This document shows, piece by piece, positions 8,830 to 17,198 of a stretch of 44,086 nt of DNA; within the stretch, counting starts at the first letter, position 1; each line of letters opens with the position of its first letter. Source of the DNA: CAYLNH01 sp964384625. Its GTDB lineage: Bacteria; Verrucomicrobiota; Lentisphaeria; JABSQK01. Both the position numbers and the translations under genes were made by a program. The DNA lies in NCBI GenBank assembly GCA_964384625.1, contig CAYLNH010000024.1, forward strand, positions 1 to 44,086, in the 5' to 3' direction. A model generated the notes under the pieces. The model searched no databases, was not told the DNA's origin, and saw nothing but the letters and a program-made list of their open reading frames with translations.

Positions 8830-8928
8830 TGCTTCCGACTGCCGTTGCGAAGGCGCCTTACAGTAGACTCGCCTTTCCGCTGGACAAGCCGGCGGCGGCG
8901 AACAGCGAGAATTGGGCCTTTTCCTGCA

Positions 8929-8957
8929 TTGCCGAAACCATGGTTTCGACCTATATT
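8929..8957 (+). promoter_or_regulatory. RND operon promoter with a palindromic operator in the spacer
   Basis: TTGCCG (8929-8934) and TATATT (8952-8957) are 17 bases apart, 87 bases before the adaptor gene. The perfect 16-base palindrome CGAAACCATGGTTTCG (8933-8948) occupies the spacer and clips the -35 box. A dimeric repressor bound here would block polymerase, which is the usual arrangement for TetR- or MarR-controlled efflux pumps. No regulator gene lies adjacent. Confidence 0.65.
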
Positions 8958-9044
8958 ATAGGCTTCAGAGCAGCTTTGAACCTGCACAGGAACGACAAGG
9001 GGAGCTTGCCGTCGGTCCTGCCGGGACTTCGATAGGAACAGAAC

Positions 9045-10553
9045 ATGTCGGACATCGATCCGGAAGAACCAGTCCAGACACAAACCGAGCAGCCGCGGCG
9101 GGACGTGACGTCGACGATCGTCTGGGGTATCACCGGCGGTCTGATCGTGCTGATCATCCTGGTTGTCGTCTGGCTCCTGGTGCGGCCGAAACCCGAGCTG
9201 CAGAAGCCCGATCTCAAGCTGGCCAACGTCGAGGTACGCACGGTTCGTCCCGAGGTCTACCGGGAATCCCTGGTGCTGCCGGCGAGAATCGTTGCCGACC
9301 AGAGCTTTTCGGTGGCCACGGAACTGCCGGGGACCCTGGCCGAATGGAAAGCGGCCGAAGGCGGCACGGTTAGGGCGGGTCAGGTTGTGGCCCGGTTGGA
9401 TCTGCGGACGCTGCGAGCCCAGTACAACCAGCTCAAATCCCAGAAGGACGCCGCGGAAGCCGGCGTCAGCGTCGCCAAGGCGAATGAGGAACTGGCGCGT
9501 GTGGGACAGACGCGGGCCGCCCGCGAGGCCGCCGCGGCGGCGCTGCAGGAGAAGGCGGCGGTTTCGGCCCACAGCCTGGCGCAGAGCGAGTTCAAACGCA
9601 CGAAGTCGCTGCATGATGAGGAGATCTCGTCCCAGGCGGAACTGGATTCGGCCAAGGACCGCCTGACCCGGGCGGAGGTCGCCAAAGACGCGGCCGCCGA
9701 ACAGATTGCGATCGCGAAGACCGGCGTTGCCGCCGCCAAAGTCCAGTTGCAGCAGGCCATGGCCAACCGAAAGCTGGCGGAGGCGCAGCTGGCGCAGCTG
9801 CAGGCCGGGCTCGAGGCGGTGGCAGTCCAGTTGGAGAAGGCCGTGATCAAATCACCCATCGCCGGCGTCCTGGACGCCCATCTGGTCGATGTCGGCGAGG
9901 TCGTCAATCCGGGGCAGGAGCTGGGGCGCATCTACGATATCAGCCATGTGCGCGCGGCAGTCGACGTCGCGGACCGCTACGTCCCGTTTCTCCGCCGGCA
10001 GGAGGGCGCGCTGGAACAGTACCTGAAGCTCTCGCTCCCCGGCGCCGAACAGGATGTCGCCGCCAAACTCATCATCCCCGGTATGCCGCGGCTGGACGGC
10101 GGCCACGGCCCGGACATTCCGTTCGATGCCGACATCGAATATATCGCCCAGGCCTCCGACCCCCGCAGCAATACCTTCAGGGTCGAATTGCGTCTGAAAA
10201 ACCCCGACGGCGCCCTGAAAGAGGGCATGATCGTCCGGGCCCGGATCGACTACCTCGTCTACCGCGACGCCATTGTCATCCCAATGACGGCGATCCAGGT
10301 GACCGACGCCGGTCCCCGGTGCCTGGTGGTCGAAGAGGCGGACGGCGTCGAGGTCGTGCGCGTCCGCCGCATTGCGCCCCGATCGGTCAGCGAAACCCGA
10401 GTCCTGGTTGCCGGCGAACTCAGTGCGGGCGACCGTCTGATCATTGCCGGCGGCAAGGGCCTGATCGACGGCGAACAGGTGAAGATCATCAAGCAGGACG
10501 GCGTGTTTCTGGATCAGCCCGCCGGCCCGAGTCTTTCTAACGGCAGCAAGTAG
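9045..10553 (+). CDS. RND efflux periplasmic adaptor (HlyD/MFP family)
   Basis: This 502-residue membrane-fusion protein would bridge an inner-membrane RND pump to an outer-membrane channel. The N-terminus is cytoplasmic, then one span at about 24-46 (WGITGGLIVLIILVVVWLLV), then the two lipoyl half-motifs (about 95-125 and 265-290, the second being AVIKSPIAGVLDAHLVDVGEVV). Between them is a long alpha-helical hairpin rich in Ala, Glu, Gln and Lys (about 125-262). Beta-barrel and membrane-proximal parts follow. It is longer than most adaptors, mainly in the hairpin. AGGAA precedes the ATG. The pump gene starts 9 bases after the stop. No TolC-like gene is in the window, so the channel must be encoded elsewhere. 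The substrate cannot be read from sequence. Confidence 0.93.
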   Translation: MSDIDPEEPVQTQTEQPRRDVTSTIVWGITGGLIVLIILVVVWLLVRPKPELQKPDLKLANVEVRTVRPEVYRESLVLPARIVADQSFSVATELPGTLAEWKAAEGGTVRAGQVVARLDLRTLRAQYNQLKSQKDAAEAGVSVAKANEELARVGQTRAAREAAAAALQEKAAVSAHSLAQSEFKRTKSLHDEEISSQAELDSAKDRLTRAEVAKDAAAEQIAIAKTGVAAAKVQLQQAMANRKLAEAQLAQLQAGLEAVAVQLEKAVIKSPIAGVLDAHLVDVGEVVNPGQELGRIYDISHVRAAVDVADRYVPFLRRQEGALEQYLKLSLPGAEQDVAAKLIIPGMPRLDGGHGPDIPFDADIEYIAQASDPRSNTFRVELRLKNPDGALKEGMIVRARIDYLVYRDAIVIPMTAIQVTDAGPRCLVVEEADGVEVVRVRRIAPRSVSETRVLVAGELSAGDRLIIAGGKGLIDGEQVKIIKQDGVFLDQPAGPSLSNGSK

Positions 10554-10561
10554 ATCATCCC

Positions 10562-13500
10562 GTGAAGCTGACGAATTTCTCCATCAAGCACTACATGGCG
10601 GTGCTTGTTCTCTGCCTCGGCATCCTGATTCTCGGTTGGCAGTCCTACCGCGCCCTGCCCCGCGAGAGCTTCCCGGATGTCCGCATTCCCTACGTCATCG
10701 TTACGGCCGTGCAGGACGGCGCCAACCCGACGGACATCGAGACATCCGTCACCATCCCGTTGGAGACCGCGATCGACGGCACCGAAGGGATGAAGGAGAT
10801 GACGAGTTCGTCCTTCGAAGGTGTGTCGGTCGTCACCATCGAGTTCTATCCGGATGTCCCCAGCGAGACTGCGCTCCAGCGCATCCGCGACGCCGTCGAC
10901 ATCGCCAAGCAGGACCTCCCGCCGGACGTCGACGAACCGACGGTGAAGGAATTCAGTCTGGCAAGCATCCCGATCTTGATCTACGATCTGGTCGGCAGCA
11001 AGGACGTCAGCCGGTCGCAGCTGCAGGAGTTGGCGGAGAACCTGCAGGACGAGATCAAGCTGATCCCCGGCATCCTCGACGTTGAGATCTACGGCGGCCG
11101 CGAGGAACAGGTGATCATCGAGATCGACCCGGAACGCGTACACTTCTATCAGCTGCAGTTGGCGTCGGTCCTGGGGATTGTACGCGGTTCGAACCGCAAC
11201 GTTTCGGTGGGGACCAGTGAAAGCAAGACCAACCGCATCATCATGCGGGTGCCCGGCGAATTCCGCACGCCCGGCGACGTCATGGCGCTGGTCATCGGCG
11301 CCAGTCCCGACGGCGCCCCGGTGTACCTCCGGGATGTGGCGGTCGCCCGCTTCGACTACGAGGACGAGAAGACCCGGGCCCGCGCCTACGACTTCCTGGC
11401 CGAGGACGGCGAGAGCAGCGTCAACCGCTACGTGCCCCCGGACAAATCCGTCAGCCTCCACGTAACCAAGCGGTCGGGCGAAAATATCCTGCGCATCGCT
11501 GAAGACGTCGACGGCGTCCTGCAGCGGTACCCGCTGCCGAACTCCGTGAGTATCGTTAAAGGTCTGGACCAGTCGAAGTCGGTTCGCATGATGGTCAGCG
11601 ATCTGGAGAACGGCATCGGTACGGCGCTGGTGCTGGTGTTGATTGTCATCTTCATCGGTCTGGGCGTCCGCAACGCGGTTCTCGTCTCGCTGGCGATCCC
11701 GTTTTCGATGCTGACGTCGATCTTCATTCTGCGGCTGATGGGCGAGACGCTGAACATGATGGTGCTGTTTTCGCTGATTCTGGCGCTGGGCATGCTCGTG
11801 GACAATGCGATTGTCATTGTGGAGAACATCTATCGCCACTACTGTCTCGGGCTGTCACGGGCCGAAGCGGCGATGAAGGGCACAGCGGAAGTCGCCTGGC
11901 CGGTGATTACGTCCACAGCGACAACCGTCGGCGCCTTTCTGCCGTTGCTGTTCTGGCCGGACGTGATCGGCGAGTTCATGTCGTTCATCCCGAAGACCGT
12001 CATTATCGTCCTCCTTTGTTCGCTTTTTGTGGCGCTCGTCATCAACCCGACCCTGGCATCGCTGTTGATGAAGCGCCCGCGCTCGGGGACGTTCAGCGAT
12101 CCGGAGACCCAGCGGCCGACGTACTGGGCCGTGCGGCAATACCGCAAGGCGCTCGAGTTTGTCCTCGGCCGGCCGTACTGGGCGATGACGACCTCGTTCC
12201 TGCTGCTGCCGGCGGTCCTGGCGCTGTACGTCGCCTTCGGCGCCGGGGTGGAGTTCTTCCCGAACATCGACCCGGAGTTTGTCACCTGTAATATTACACC
12301 GCCGGAGGGCTCCTCACTGGAGGCCGCGAACCGCTTCTGCCGCGCCGCCGAGGACCGGATCCTGGGCGCCCCCGGCAGCGGCTATGACGAACCCATCCCG
12401 AATCTGAAACACGTCAGCGTCACAGTCGGCCTGGATGACGGCGGCGGCGGCGCCTTCTTCTCGGGCCCGGCCCCGGTCAATTTCCAGATGGAATTCGTCA
12501 GCCGCGAGCATCGCATCGAACGCACCACCGTATCGCTGGAGGACGCCCGCAACCGGATTCTCGGCCTGGACCGCAGCGGCAATCGCGTAACCTTCCCGCT
12601 GTACGGCGCCGAGTACAACGTCGAGGAACAACAGGAAGGACCGCCTACCGGCAAGCCCGTGTCCATCGATATTTACGGCCGCGACCTGAATGAAATGACC
12701 CGTGTGGCGCGCGACATGAAACAGCTCATGGCGGAGACTGAAGGCACAACGCAGCCGACCGACGACGCGGCGACCGCAGCCCCGACCCTCGAATGGGATG
12801 TCGACCTGGCGCGCGCCGGCATGTTCGCGCTGGACCAGGCGACCGTCAGCGATTTCCTCAGCCTCAGCGTCGGCGGTATCCGCAGCGGCACCATCGGCCA
12901 TGGTGACGACGAGAAGGATATCCTGCTGCGTTTCCCGCGACGGTTCCGGGCGCGCACCGACCGCATCGAAACCGTGTTCATCCCAACGCCCCTCGGCGGC
13001 TCGGTGCCGATGGTCTCGGTTGCCTCCGCGGATCTGGTTCCCGGGCCGGTAACCATTCGCCACCATGAACGCCGGCGGGTCATCACCGCCTCCGCCGAAG
13101 TCCAATCCGGCATCCGCGCCGACTCCGACATCCGTAAGAAGTTCCAGGAGAAAGTCGCCGACTACACGTTCCCCACGGGCATCACCTATCGCTTCGGCGG
13201 CGCCGCCGACGACGAAGAGGCGTCGAAAGCCTTCCTGCTGGGTGCCTTTCTGACGGCGGTCTTTATCATTGTCATCATCCTGGTCATGCAGTTCAACTCG
13301 GTCTGGGTCACCGGCATTGTGATGGTCTCCGTCGTTCTGGCGCAGATGGGGGTCTTCCTCGGGCTGCTGCTGCTCGGCATGCCGTTCGGCATCATCATGA
13401 CCGGCATTGCCGTGATCTCGCTGGCCGGGGTCGTCGTCAACAACGCCATTGTCCTCCTGGACGCCATTCGCCAGTTCCAGAATCGCGGGCTCGACGCGGA

Positions 13501-13804
13501 AGAGGCGATCGTCACGGCGTCAATGATCCGCTTCCGGCCGGTACTGCTGACGGCGATCACGACGATTCTGGGGCTTGTCCCGATGGCGCTCAAACTGAAC
13601 TGGGACTTCGTCAACTTCACCTACCAATACGACACAGACTCATCCCAGTGGTGGCAGAGCATGGCAACGGCGATCATCTTCGGGCTGCTGGTGGCGACGG
13701 TCCTGACCTTGGGCGTCGTGCCGACGCTCTACCTGATCTACACCCGCGCCGCCAAGCGCGTGGGAAGCTGGTACCGCGCCAACCTCGCCCCGTTCATCCG
13801 CTGA
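10562..13804 (+). CDS. RND efflux pump, inner-membrane transporter (HAE1-like)
   Basis: This 1080-residue proton-driven pump of the AcrB/HAE1 family is full length. It begins MKLTNFSIKHYMAVLVLCLGI from a GTG codon. It has two repeats of a first helix, a large periplasmic porter loop and five further helices. Signature stretches are RESFPDVRIPYVIV with GANPTDIE, SLILALGMLVDNAIVIVENIYRH in helix 4 (Asp-Asn where AcrB has Asp-Asp), and IAVISLAGVVVNNAIVLLDAIR in the second half. A large insert in the second porter domain includes GDDGGGGAFFSGPAP and an acidic stretch. There is no separate ribosome-binding site of quality, so translation probably depends on the upstream adaptor gene. It forms a two-gene operon with that adaptor. 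Confidence 0.95.
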   Translation: MKLTNFSIKHYMAVLVLCLGILILGWQSYRALPRESFPDVRIPYVIVTAVQDGANPTDIETSVTIPLETAIDGTEGMKEMTSSSFEGVSVVTIEFYPDVPSETALQRIRDAVDIAKQDLPPDVDEPTVKEFSLASIPILIYDLVGSKDVSRSQLQELAENLQDEIKLIPGILDVEIYGGREEQVIIEIDPERVHFYQLQLASVLGIVRGSNRNVSVGTSESKTNRIIMRVPGEFRTPGDVMALVIGASPDGAPVYLRDVAVARFDYEDEKTRARAYDFLAEDGESSVNRYVPPDKSVSLHVTKRSGENILRIAEDVDGVLQRYPLPNSVSIVKGLDQSKSVRMMVSDLENGIGTALVLVLIVIFIGLGVRNAVLVSLAIPFSMLTSIFILRLMGETLNMMVLFSLILALGMLVDNAIVIVENIYRHYCLGLSRAEAAMKGTAEVAWPVITSTATTVGAFLPLLFWPDVIGEFMSFIPKTVIIVLLCSLFVALVINPTLASLLMKRPRSGTFSDPETQRPTYWAVRQYRKALEFVLGRPYWAMTTSFLLLPAVLALYVAFGAGVEFFPNIDPEFVTCNITPPEGSSLEAANRFCRAAEDRILGAPGSGYDEPIPNLKHVSVTVGLDDGGGGAFFSGPAPVNFQMEFVSREHRIERTTVSLEDARNRILGLDRSGNRVTFPLYGAEYNVEEQQEGPPTGKPVSIDIYGRDLNEMTRVARDMKQLMAETEGTTQPTDDAATAAPTLEWDVDLARAGMFALDQATVSDFLSLSVGGIRSGTIGHGDDEKDILLRFPRRFRARTDRIETVFIPTPLGGSVPMVSVASADLVPGPVTIRHHERRRVITASAEVQSGIRADSDIRKKFQEKVADYTFPTGITYRFGGAADDEEASKAFLLGAFLTAVFIIVIILVMQFNSVWVTGIVMVSVVLAQMGVFLGLLLLGMPFGIIMTGIAVISLAGVVVNNAIVLLDAIRQFQNRGLDAEEAIVTASMIRFRPVLLTAITTILGLVPMALKLNWDFVNFTYQYDTDSSQWWQSMATAIIFGLLVATVLTLGVVPTLYLIYTRAAKRVGSWYRANLAPFIR

Positions 13805-13866
13805 TCCGGGACATGCGCCGACGCTGTGCCTGGTCAAACCGCAGCAGCCAGAAACGCTGTAATTTC

Positions 13867-13893
13867 GGCGCCGGCTCTAATGGGGGCGTTTCC
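13867..13893 (+). repeat. Short GC-rich intergenic repeat, copy 1
   Basis: This stretch begins GGCGCCGGCTCTAATGGGGG and recurs with four changes at 42936-42960. The second copy can form a perfect GCGCCG/CGGCGC hairpin. It lies between the RND pump and the serpin gene. Confidence 0.4.
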
Positions 13894-13942
13894 GGGACGT
13901 CACAGCCGTATATCCATGTCAACCCATCTCTGGAGGAGAACC

Positions 13943-15187
13943 ATGCAACGAATCACTGCACTGATCCTGATGTGCACCGCCGCCCTGCTGCAGGCGCAAT
14001 CCGGCCGAATGCCGGTTCAGGATGCCGGCCGGCAACTGGCGGACGGCAACAACAAATTCGCCCTCGAGCTTTACCGCAAGCTGCCCGGCCGAGACAACCT
14101 CTTTGTCTCGCCGTACAGCATTTCTACGGCCTTGGCGATGACCTGTCTCGGCGCCCGCGGCCGGACGGCAAAGGAAATGCAGCACGCCCTGCACATCCCC
14201 GCGTTTCTGGCGCCGCCGGCTCGACTGGCCCCGGCCTTCGGCCGGATCCAGAAAGCCCTGCAGGCCGACCCCAAACGCGACGGCTTCGAACTCAACGTCG
14301 CCAACGCCCTCTGGGCGCAGAACGGCTACACGTTCAAAAAGGACTTCCTCAATCTCAACAACGACCACCTCGGCGGCAGTACCCGTCTGCTTGACTTCCG
14401 CCAGACGGAAGCCGCCCGCCGGACCATCAACGGCTGGGTCGAAAAGCAGACGCGCGACAAGATCAAGGACCTCCTGCCCCGCGGCGCCGTCAACGCCGAT
14501 ACCCGTCTTGTCCTGACCAATGCCATCTATTTCAAGGGCAAGTGGGGTACGGAATTCCTGAAGAAAAACACGCGGACGGAGACCTTTTACGGCGGCATTG
14601 ACGGGAAGACGAAGATCAAGACGCCGTTGATGTACCAGTCCGGGACATTCCGGCACATCAGCTCCGAACAATTGCCGCAACGCAAGACGCTGCCCGGTTT
14701 CGATATCGTCATGCTGCCGTACAAAGGCGCCGGACTCAGCATGATTGTCATTCTCCCGAAGCAGCGCGACGGTCTGCCGGCAGTCGAGCGCCGGTTTGCC
14801 GACTTGCCCGCCTGGATTCGGCGACTGGGACGTCGTGACGTGCAGCTGCATCTGCCCCGCTTCAAGATTGCGGGCCAGACCATCAGTCTGACGAAACAGC
14901 TTACCGCCATGGGCATGAAGGCCGCGTTCCAGGCGGGCAACGCCGACTTTTCCGGGATCGACGGCACCCGTAATCTGGTCATCTCGGACGTGTTCCACAA
15001 GGCGTTTGTCGAGGTAAACGAGGAAGGCACGGAAGCTGCCGCGGCGACCGGCGTCGTCGTCGGCATAACCAGCGTTCAGGAGCCGCAGCCACCGGTAAAG
15101 TTCCGCGCCGACCATCCGTTTATGTTCCTGATCCGCGAGAACCGCTACGGCAGCATTCTGTTTATGGGAAGAGTGGTGAAGCCCTGA
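13943..15187 (+). CDS. Secreted serpin with inhibitory-type hinge
   Basis: This 414-residue protein is a serine protease inhibitor of the serpin fold. An N-terminal signal peptide (about residues 1-20, MQRITALILMCTAALLQAQ) points to export. The shutter/helix B region reads NLFVSPYSISTALAMTCLGARG. The breach region includes LVLTNAIYFKGKWGTEF and the late stretch is VFHKAFVEVNEEGTEAAAATG. That last stretch holds the canonical small-residue hinge at about 360-369, needed for loop insertion and protease trapping. It is followed by KFRADHPFMFLIRENRYGSILFMGRV. The predicted P1 region (VVVGITSV) has no Arg or Lys, so trypsin is unlikely and an elastase- or subtilisin-like target is more plausible. 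The loop is several residues longer than in alpha-1-antitrypsin, so P1 is uncertain. GGAGGAG precedes the ATG. A divergent paralogue is at 37811. Confidence 0.93.
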   Translation: MQRITALILMCTAALLQAQSGRMPVQDAGRQLADGNNKFALELYRKLPGRDNLFVSPYSISTALAMTCLGARGRTAKEMQHALHIPAFLAPPARLAPAFGRIQKALQADPKRDGFELNVANALWAQNGYTFKKDFLNLNNDHLGGSTRLLDFRQTEAARRTINGWVEKQTRDKIKDLLPRGAVNADTRLVLTNAIYFKGKWGTEFLKKNTRTETFYGGIDGKTKIKTPLMYQSGTFRHISSEQLPQRKTLPGFDIVMLPYKGAGLSMIVILPKQRDGLPAVERRFADLPAWIRRLGRRDVQLHLPRFKIAGQTISLTKQLTAMGMKAAFQAGNADFSGIDGTRNLVISDVFHKAFVEVNEEGTEAAAATGVVVGITSVQEPQPPVKFRADHPFMFLIRENRYGSILFMGRVVKP

Positions 15188-15212
15188 GGCATTTCTGTCG
15201 GCCGAATTGTCT

Positions 15213-15980
15213 CTATTCGTGGCCGAGGTCGTGCTCGCCGCGGGCCATTTTGTCCAGCTCGAATTCCTCGATGGTCGCAACCTTGTCGATGCGGCCGTCG
15301 ACCAGCCAGCAGACACGGTCGGAGTTGTTGATCATCTTGGTGTCGTGCGTGGCACAGATGATTGTGATTCCCACTTCCTGCTGCAGGCTTTTAAGGAGTT
15401 CGATGATCTCGCGGCCGGTCTTGGTATCCAGGTTCCCCGTGGGCTCGTCGGCCAGTACAACGGACGGCATATTCGCCAACGACCGCGCCACCGCGACCCG
15501 CTGCTGCTGGCCGCCGGAGAGCTCGAACGGTTTGTGGTCATAGCGGTTACTCAAGCCGACGCGATCCAGGATGTCGATGCCGCGCTTGCGGGCTTCGTCC
15601 TTGGGCGTGCCCTGGAAGACCATCGGCAAGGTCACATTCTGCAGGGCCGACATCACCGGGATCAGGTTGAACGTCTGGAAGATATAGCCGATCCGGTTGC
15701 AGCGGAACCAGGCCTGCTTGCTCTCGGGCAGGTCGAAGATGGATTCGCCCTCGAAGTAGACCTTGCCTTCGGTCGGAATATCCAGGGCGCCGATCTGGTT
15801 GAAAAACGTCGACTTGCCGGAACCCGACGGGCCCATGATCGAGATGAACTCGCCGCGGAAAATGTCCAGCGACACACCACGCAGGGCCTCCACCAGTTCG
15901 CCGGCCAGATGGTAATGTTTCTTCACGTTCTCCGCGCGGATGATCACGCGTTCGTCCCAAGCTGTCGATTGCTCTGTCAT
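15213..15980 (-). CDS. ABC transporter ATPase, MacB/LolD type (operon gene 7)
   Basis: This 255-residue nucleotide-binding subunit belongs to the class that works with FtsX-type permeases. The Walker A is GPSGSGKST (50-58), the signature is LSGGQQQRVAVARSLA, the Walker B is VVLADEPTGNLD, and the H-loop is CATHD. The C-terminal tail (VDGRIDKVATIEEFELDKM) has a short acidic extension. It is the last gene of the tightly packed leftward operon, 10 bases after the PqqD-like gene. GAGAG lies before the ATG. A second ATPase is encoded two genes upstream. The operon also encodes two FtsX-type permeases, so each ATPase may serve one permease, or the two may pair as a heterodimer. MacB-type systems move substrates across the envelope by mechanotransmission rather than through a membrane channel. 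Confidence 0.93.
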   Translation of the reverse strand: MTEQSTAWDERVIIRAENVKKHYHLAGELVEALRGVSLDIFRGEFISIMGPSGSGKSTFFNQIGALDIPTEGKVYFEGESIFDLPESKQAWFRCNRIGYIFQTFNLIPVMSALQNVTLPMVFQGTPKDEARKRGIDILDRVGLSNRYDHKPFELSGGQQQRVAVARSLANMPSVVLADEPTGNLDTKTGREIIELLKSLQQEVGITIICATHDTKMINNSDRVCWLVDGRIDKVATIEEFELDKMARGEHDLGHE

Positions 15981-15990
15981 GATTGCTCTC

Positions 15991-16413
15991 TCAGCGGTCG
16001 GCGGTCTCGCGGCGGTTGACTTCCAAGTACACGAGGCCGCGCAGCATCAGGTCTTTGATAAACAGAATCGTCGCTTCTTCCGCCTTCTCGGCGGTCAGAT
16101 TGAATTTCCGCCTCAGGCGCTTCGCGATCGTATGCAGGTCGCGTTCGCCGTCGATCAGCTGCCAGAAGAAGCTGCCGCGTTGATCCAGGTTCAGCCGCAC
16201 GGCGGTCCGCGGCAATTTCAGGGTATTGGCGAAGAACTTCTGGACGCGTGTTTCCGGCGGCGGCACGTACCGCAGTTGCAGGCAGCCGTCGTCATCGGCG
16301 CGATGCTCCACGCCGTCGGGGACGCGGGGCACGGCGTTCAGCGGGTCCTGGTCCACCAGGTGCGCGTAGCGGGCGCCGCGCGTTTTCCGTTTTCGTTTCC
16401 AGAGTGGCATCAT
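15991..16413 (-). CDS. PqqD-like protein (peptide-recognition winged-helix fold; operon gene 6)
   Basis: This 140-residue protein matches the PqqD family over about 62-132. It reads LPRTAVRLNLDQRGSFFWQLIDGERDLHTI, then an R/K-rich helix, then EKAEEATILFIKDLMLRGLVYLE. In PQQ and other RiPP pathways this fold (RRE) binds leader peptides. The first 60 residues are an extra basic and proline-containing extension (MMPLWKRKRKTRG...). It overlaps the upstream ATPase gene by four bases (ATGA), so the two are translationally coupled. No radical-SAM enzyme, PQQ gene or precursor peptide is nearby, so a link to cofactor PQQ is unlikely. In this setting it may recognise a peptide or protein tail for the ABC machine. 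That role is inference. Confidence 0.82.
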   Translation of the reverse strand: MMPLWKRKRKTRGARYAHLVDQDPLNAVPRVPDGVEHRADDDGCLQLRYVPPPETRVQKFFANTLKLPRTAVRLNLDQRGSFFWQLIDGERDLHTIAKRLRRKFNLTAEKAEEATILFIKDLMLRGLVYLEVNRRETADR

Positions 16414-17198
16414 TCGGCGTCGTCGAATTCGTCGCTGGTGAAGTCGATATGACTGGGTTTGTCGGCTTTGACGATCTGGCCGTCCTCAATCCAGAGGATG
16501 CGGTCGGAGCGTTTCAACATCTTCAGATCGTGGGTGGCGGAGATGATCGTCACGTTCAGCTCCTCCTTGAGCTTCCAGAGCAGCTCGATGATCTCCTCGC
16601 CGGTGGTCGAGTCGAGGTTGGCGGTGGGTTCATCGGCGAGGACGATTTTCGGATCATTGGCGAGCGCCCGGGCCACGGCGCAACGCTGCTGCTGGCCGCC
16701 GGAGAGTTCGCTGGGTTTGTGCAGTACGCGATGCCCCAGGCCAACGAGTTCCAGCAGATGCACGCCGCGATCCCGGGCTTCGTCCTGATCGGCGCCGGCA
16801 AAACTCATCGACAGCGTCACGTTCTCAAGGCAGGTCATCACATTGATCAGGTGATAGGACTGAAAGATATAGCCGATCTTGCGACAGCGCAGCCAGGCCA
16901 GTTCGTTGTCGTCGAGCTGGGCGATATCGACCTGGTCGATGTAGACCTTGCCAGCCGTCGGTTTCTGCAAGCCGCCGATCATGTTGAACAACGTCGTCTT
17001 GCCGGAGCCGGACGGGCCCATGATCGACAGGTACTCGCCGCGATAGACATCCAGCGTGGCGCCGCGCAGGGCGTGCACCTGGTGGTTCCCCATGGTGTAG
17101 GTCTTCTTGATATCGACCCCGCGGATACAGCAGTCCTGCCCGCTCTTCTCGGTATCCTCGAAGAGCGCCTGGAACTTGTCTCGATCAATCGCCTGCAT
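16410..17198 (-). CDS. ABC transporter ATPase, MacB/LolD type (operon gene 5)
   Basis: This 262-residue nucleotide-binding subunit has Walker A GPSGSGKTT (61-69), signature LSGGQQQRCAVARALA, Walker B IVLADEPTANLD and H-loop SATHD. An N-terminal extension of about 20 residues (MQAIDRDKFQALFEDTEKSG) and a Cys pair (QDCCIRG) set it apart from the other ATPase of the operon. The C-terminus is acidic (DEFDDAE). I chose the ATG at 17198, which shares its A with the TGA of the upstream permease gene. The frame stays open further upstream, but that stretch lies under the permease gene and looks non-coding. It is coupled to the permease at its 5' side and to the PqqD-like gene at its 3' side, so it is most simply the engine of the 347-residue permease. 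Confidence 0.93.
   Translation of the reverse strand: MQAIDRDKFQALFEDTEKSGQDCCIRGVDIKKTYTMGNHQVHALRGATLDVYRGEYLSIMGPSGSGKTTLFNMIGGLQKPTAGKVYIDQVDIAQLDDNELAWLRCRKIGYIFQSYHLINVMTCLENVTLSMSFAGADQDEARDRGVHLLELVGLGHRVLHKPSELSGGQQQRCAVARALANDPKIVLADEPTANLDSTTGEEIIELLWKLKEELNVTIISATHDLKMLKRSDRILWIEDGQIVKADKPSHIDFTSDEFDDAE

Noticed and set aside
15991..16413. PQQ biosynthesis locus
   Set aside because: Only a PqqD-like fold is present. There is no PqqA peptide, PqqE radical-SAM protein, PqqC or PqqB partner, and the MBL-fold protein at 4898 is YycJ-like and distant.
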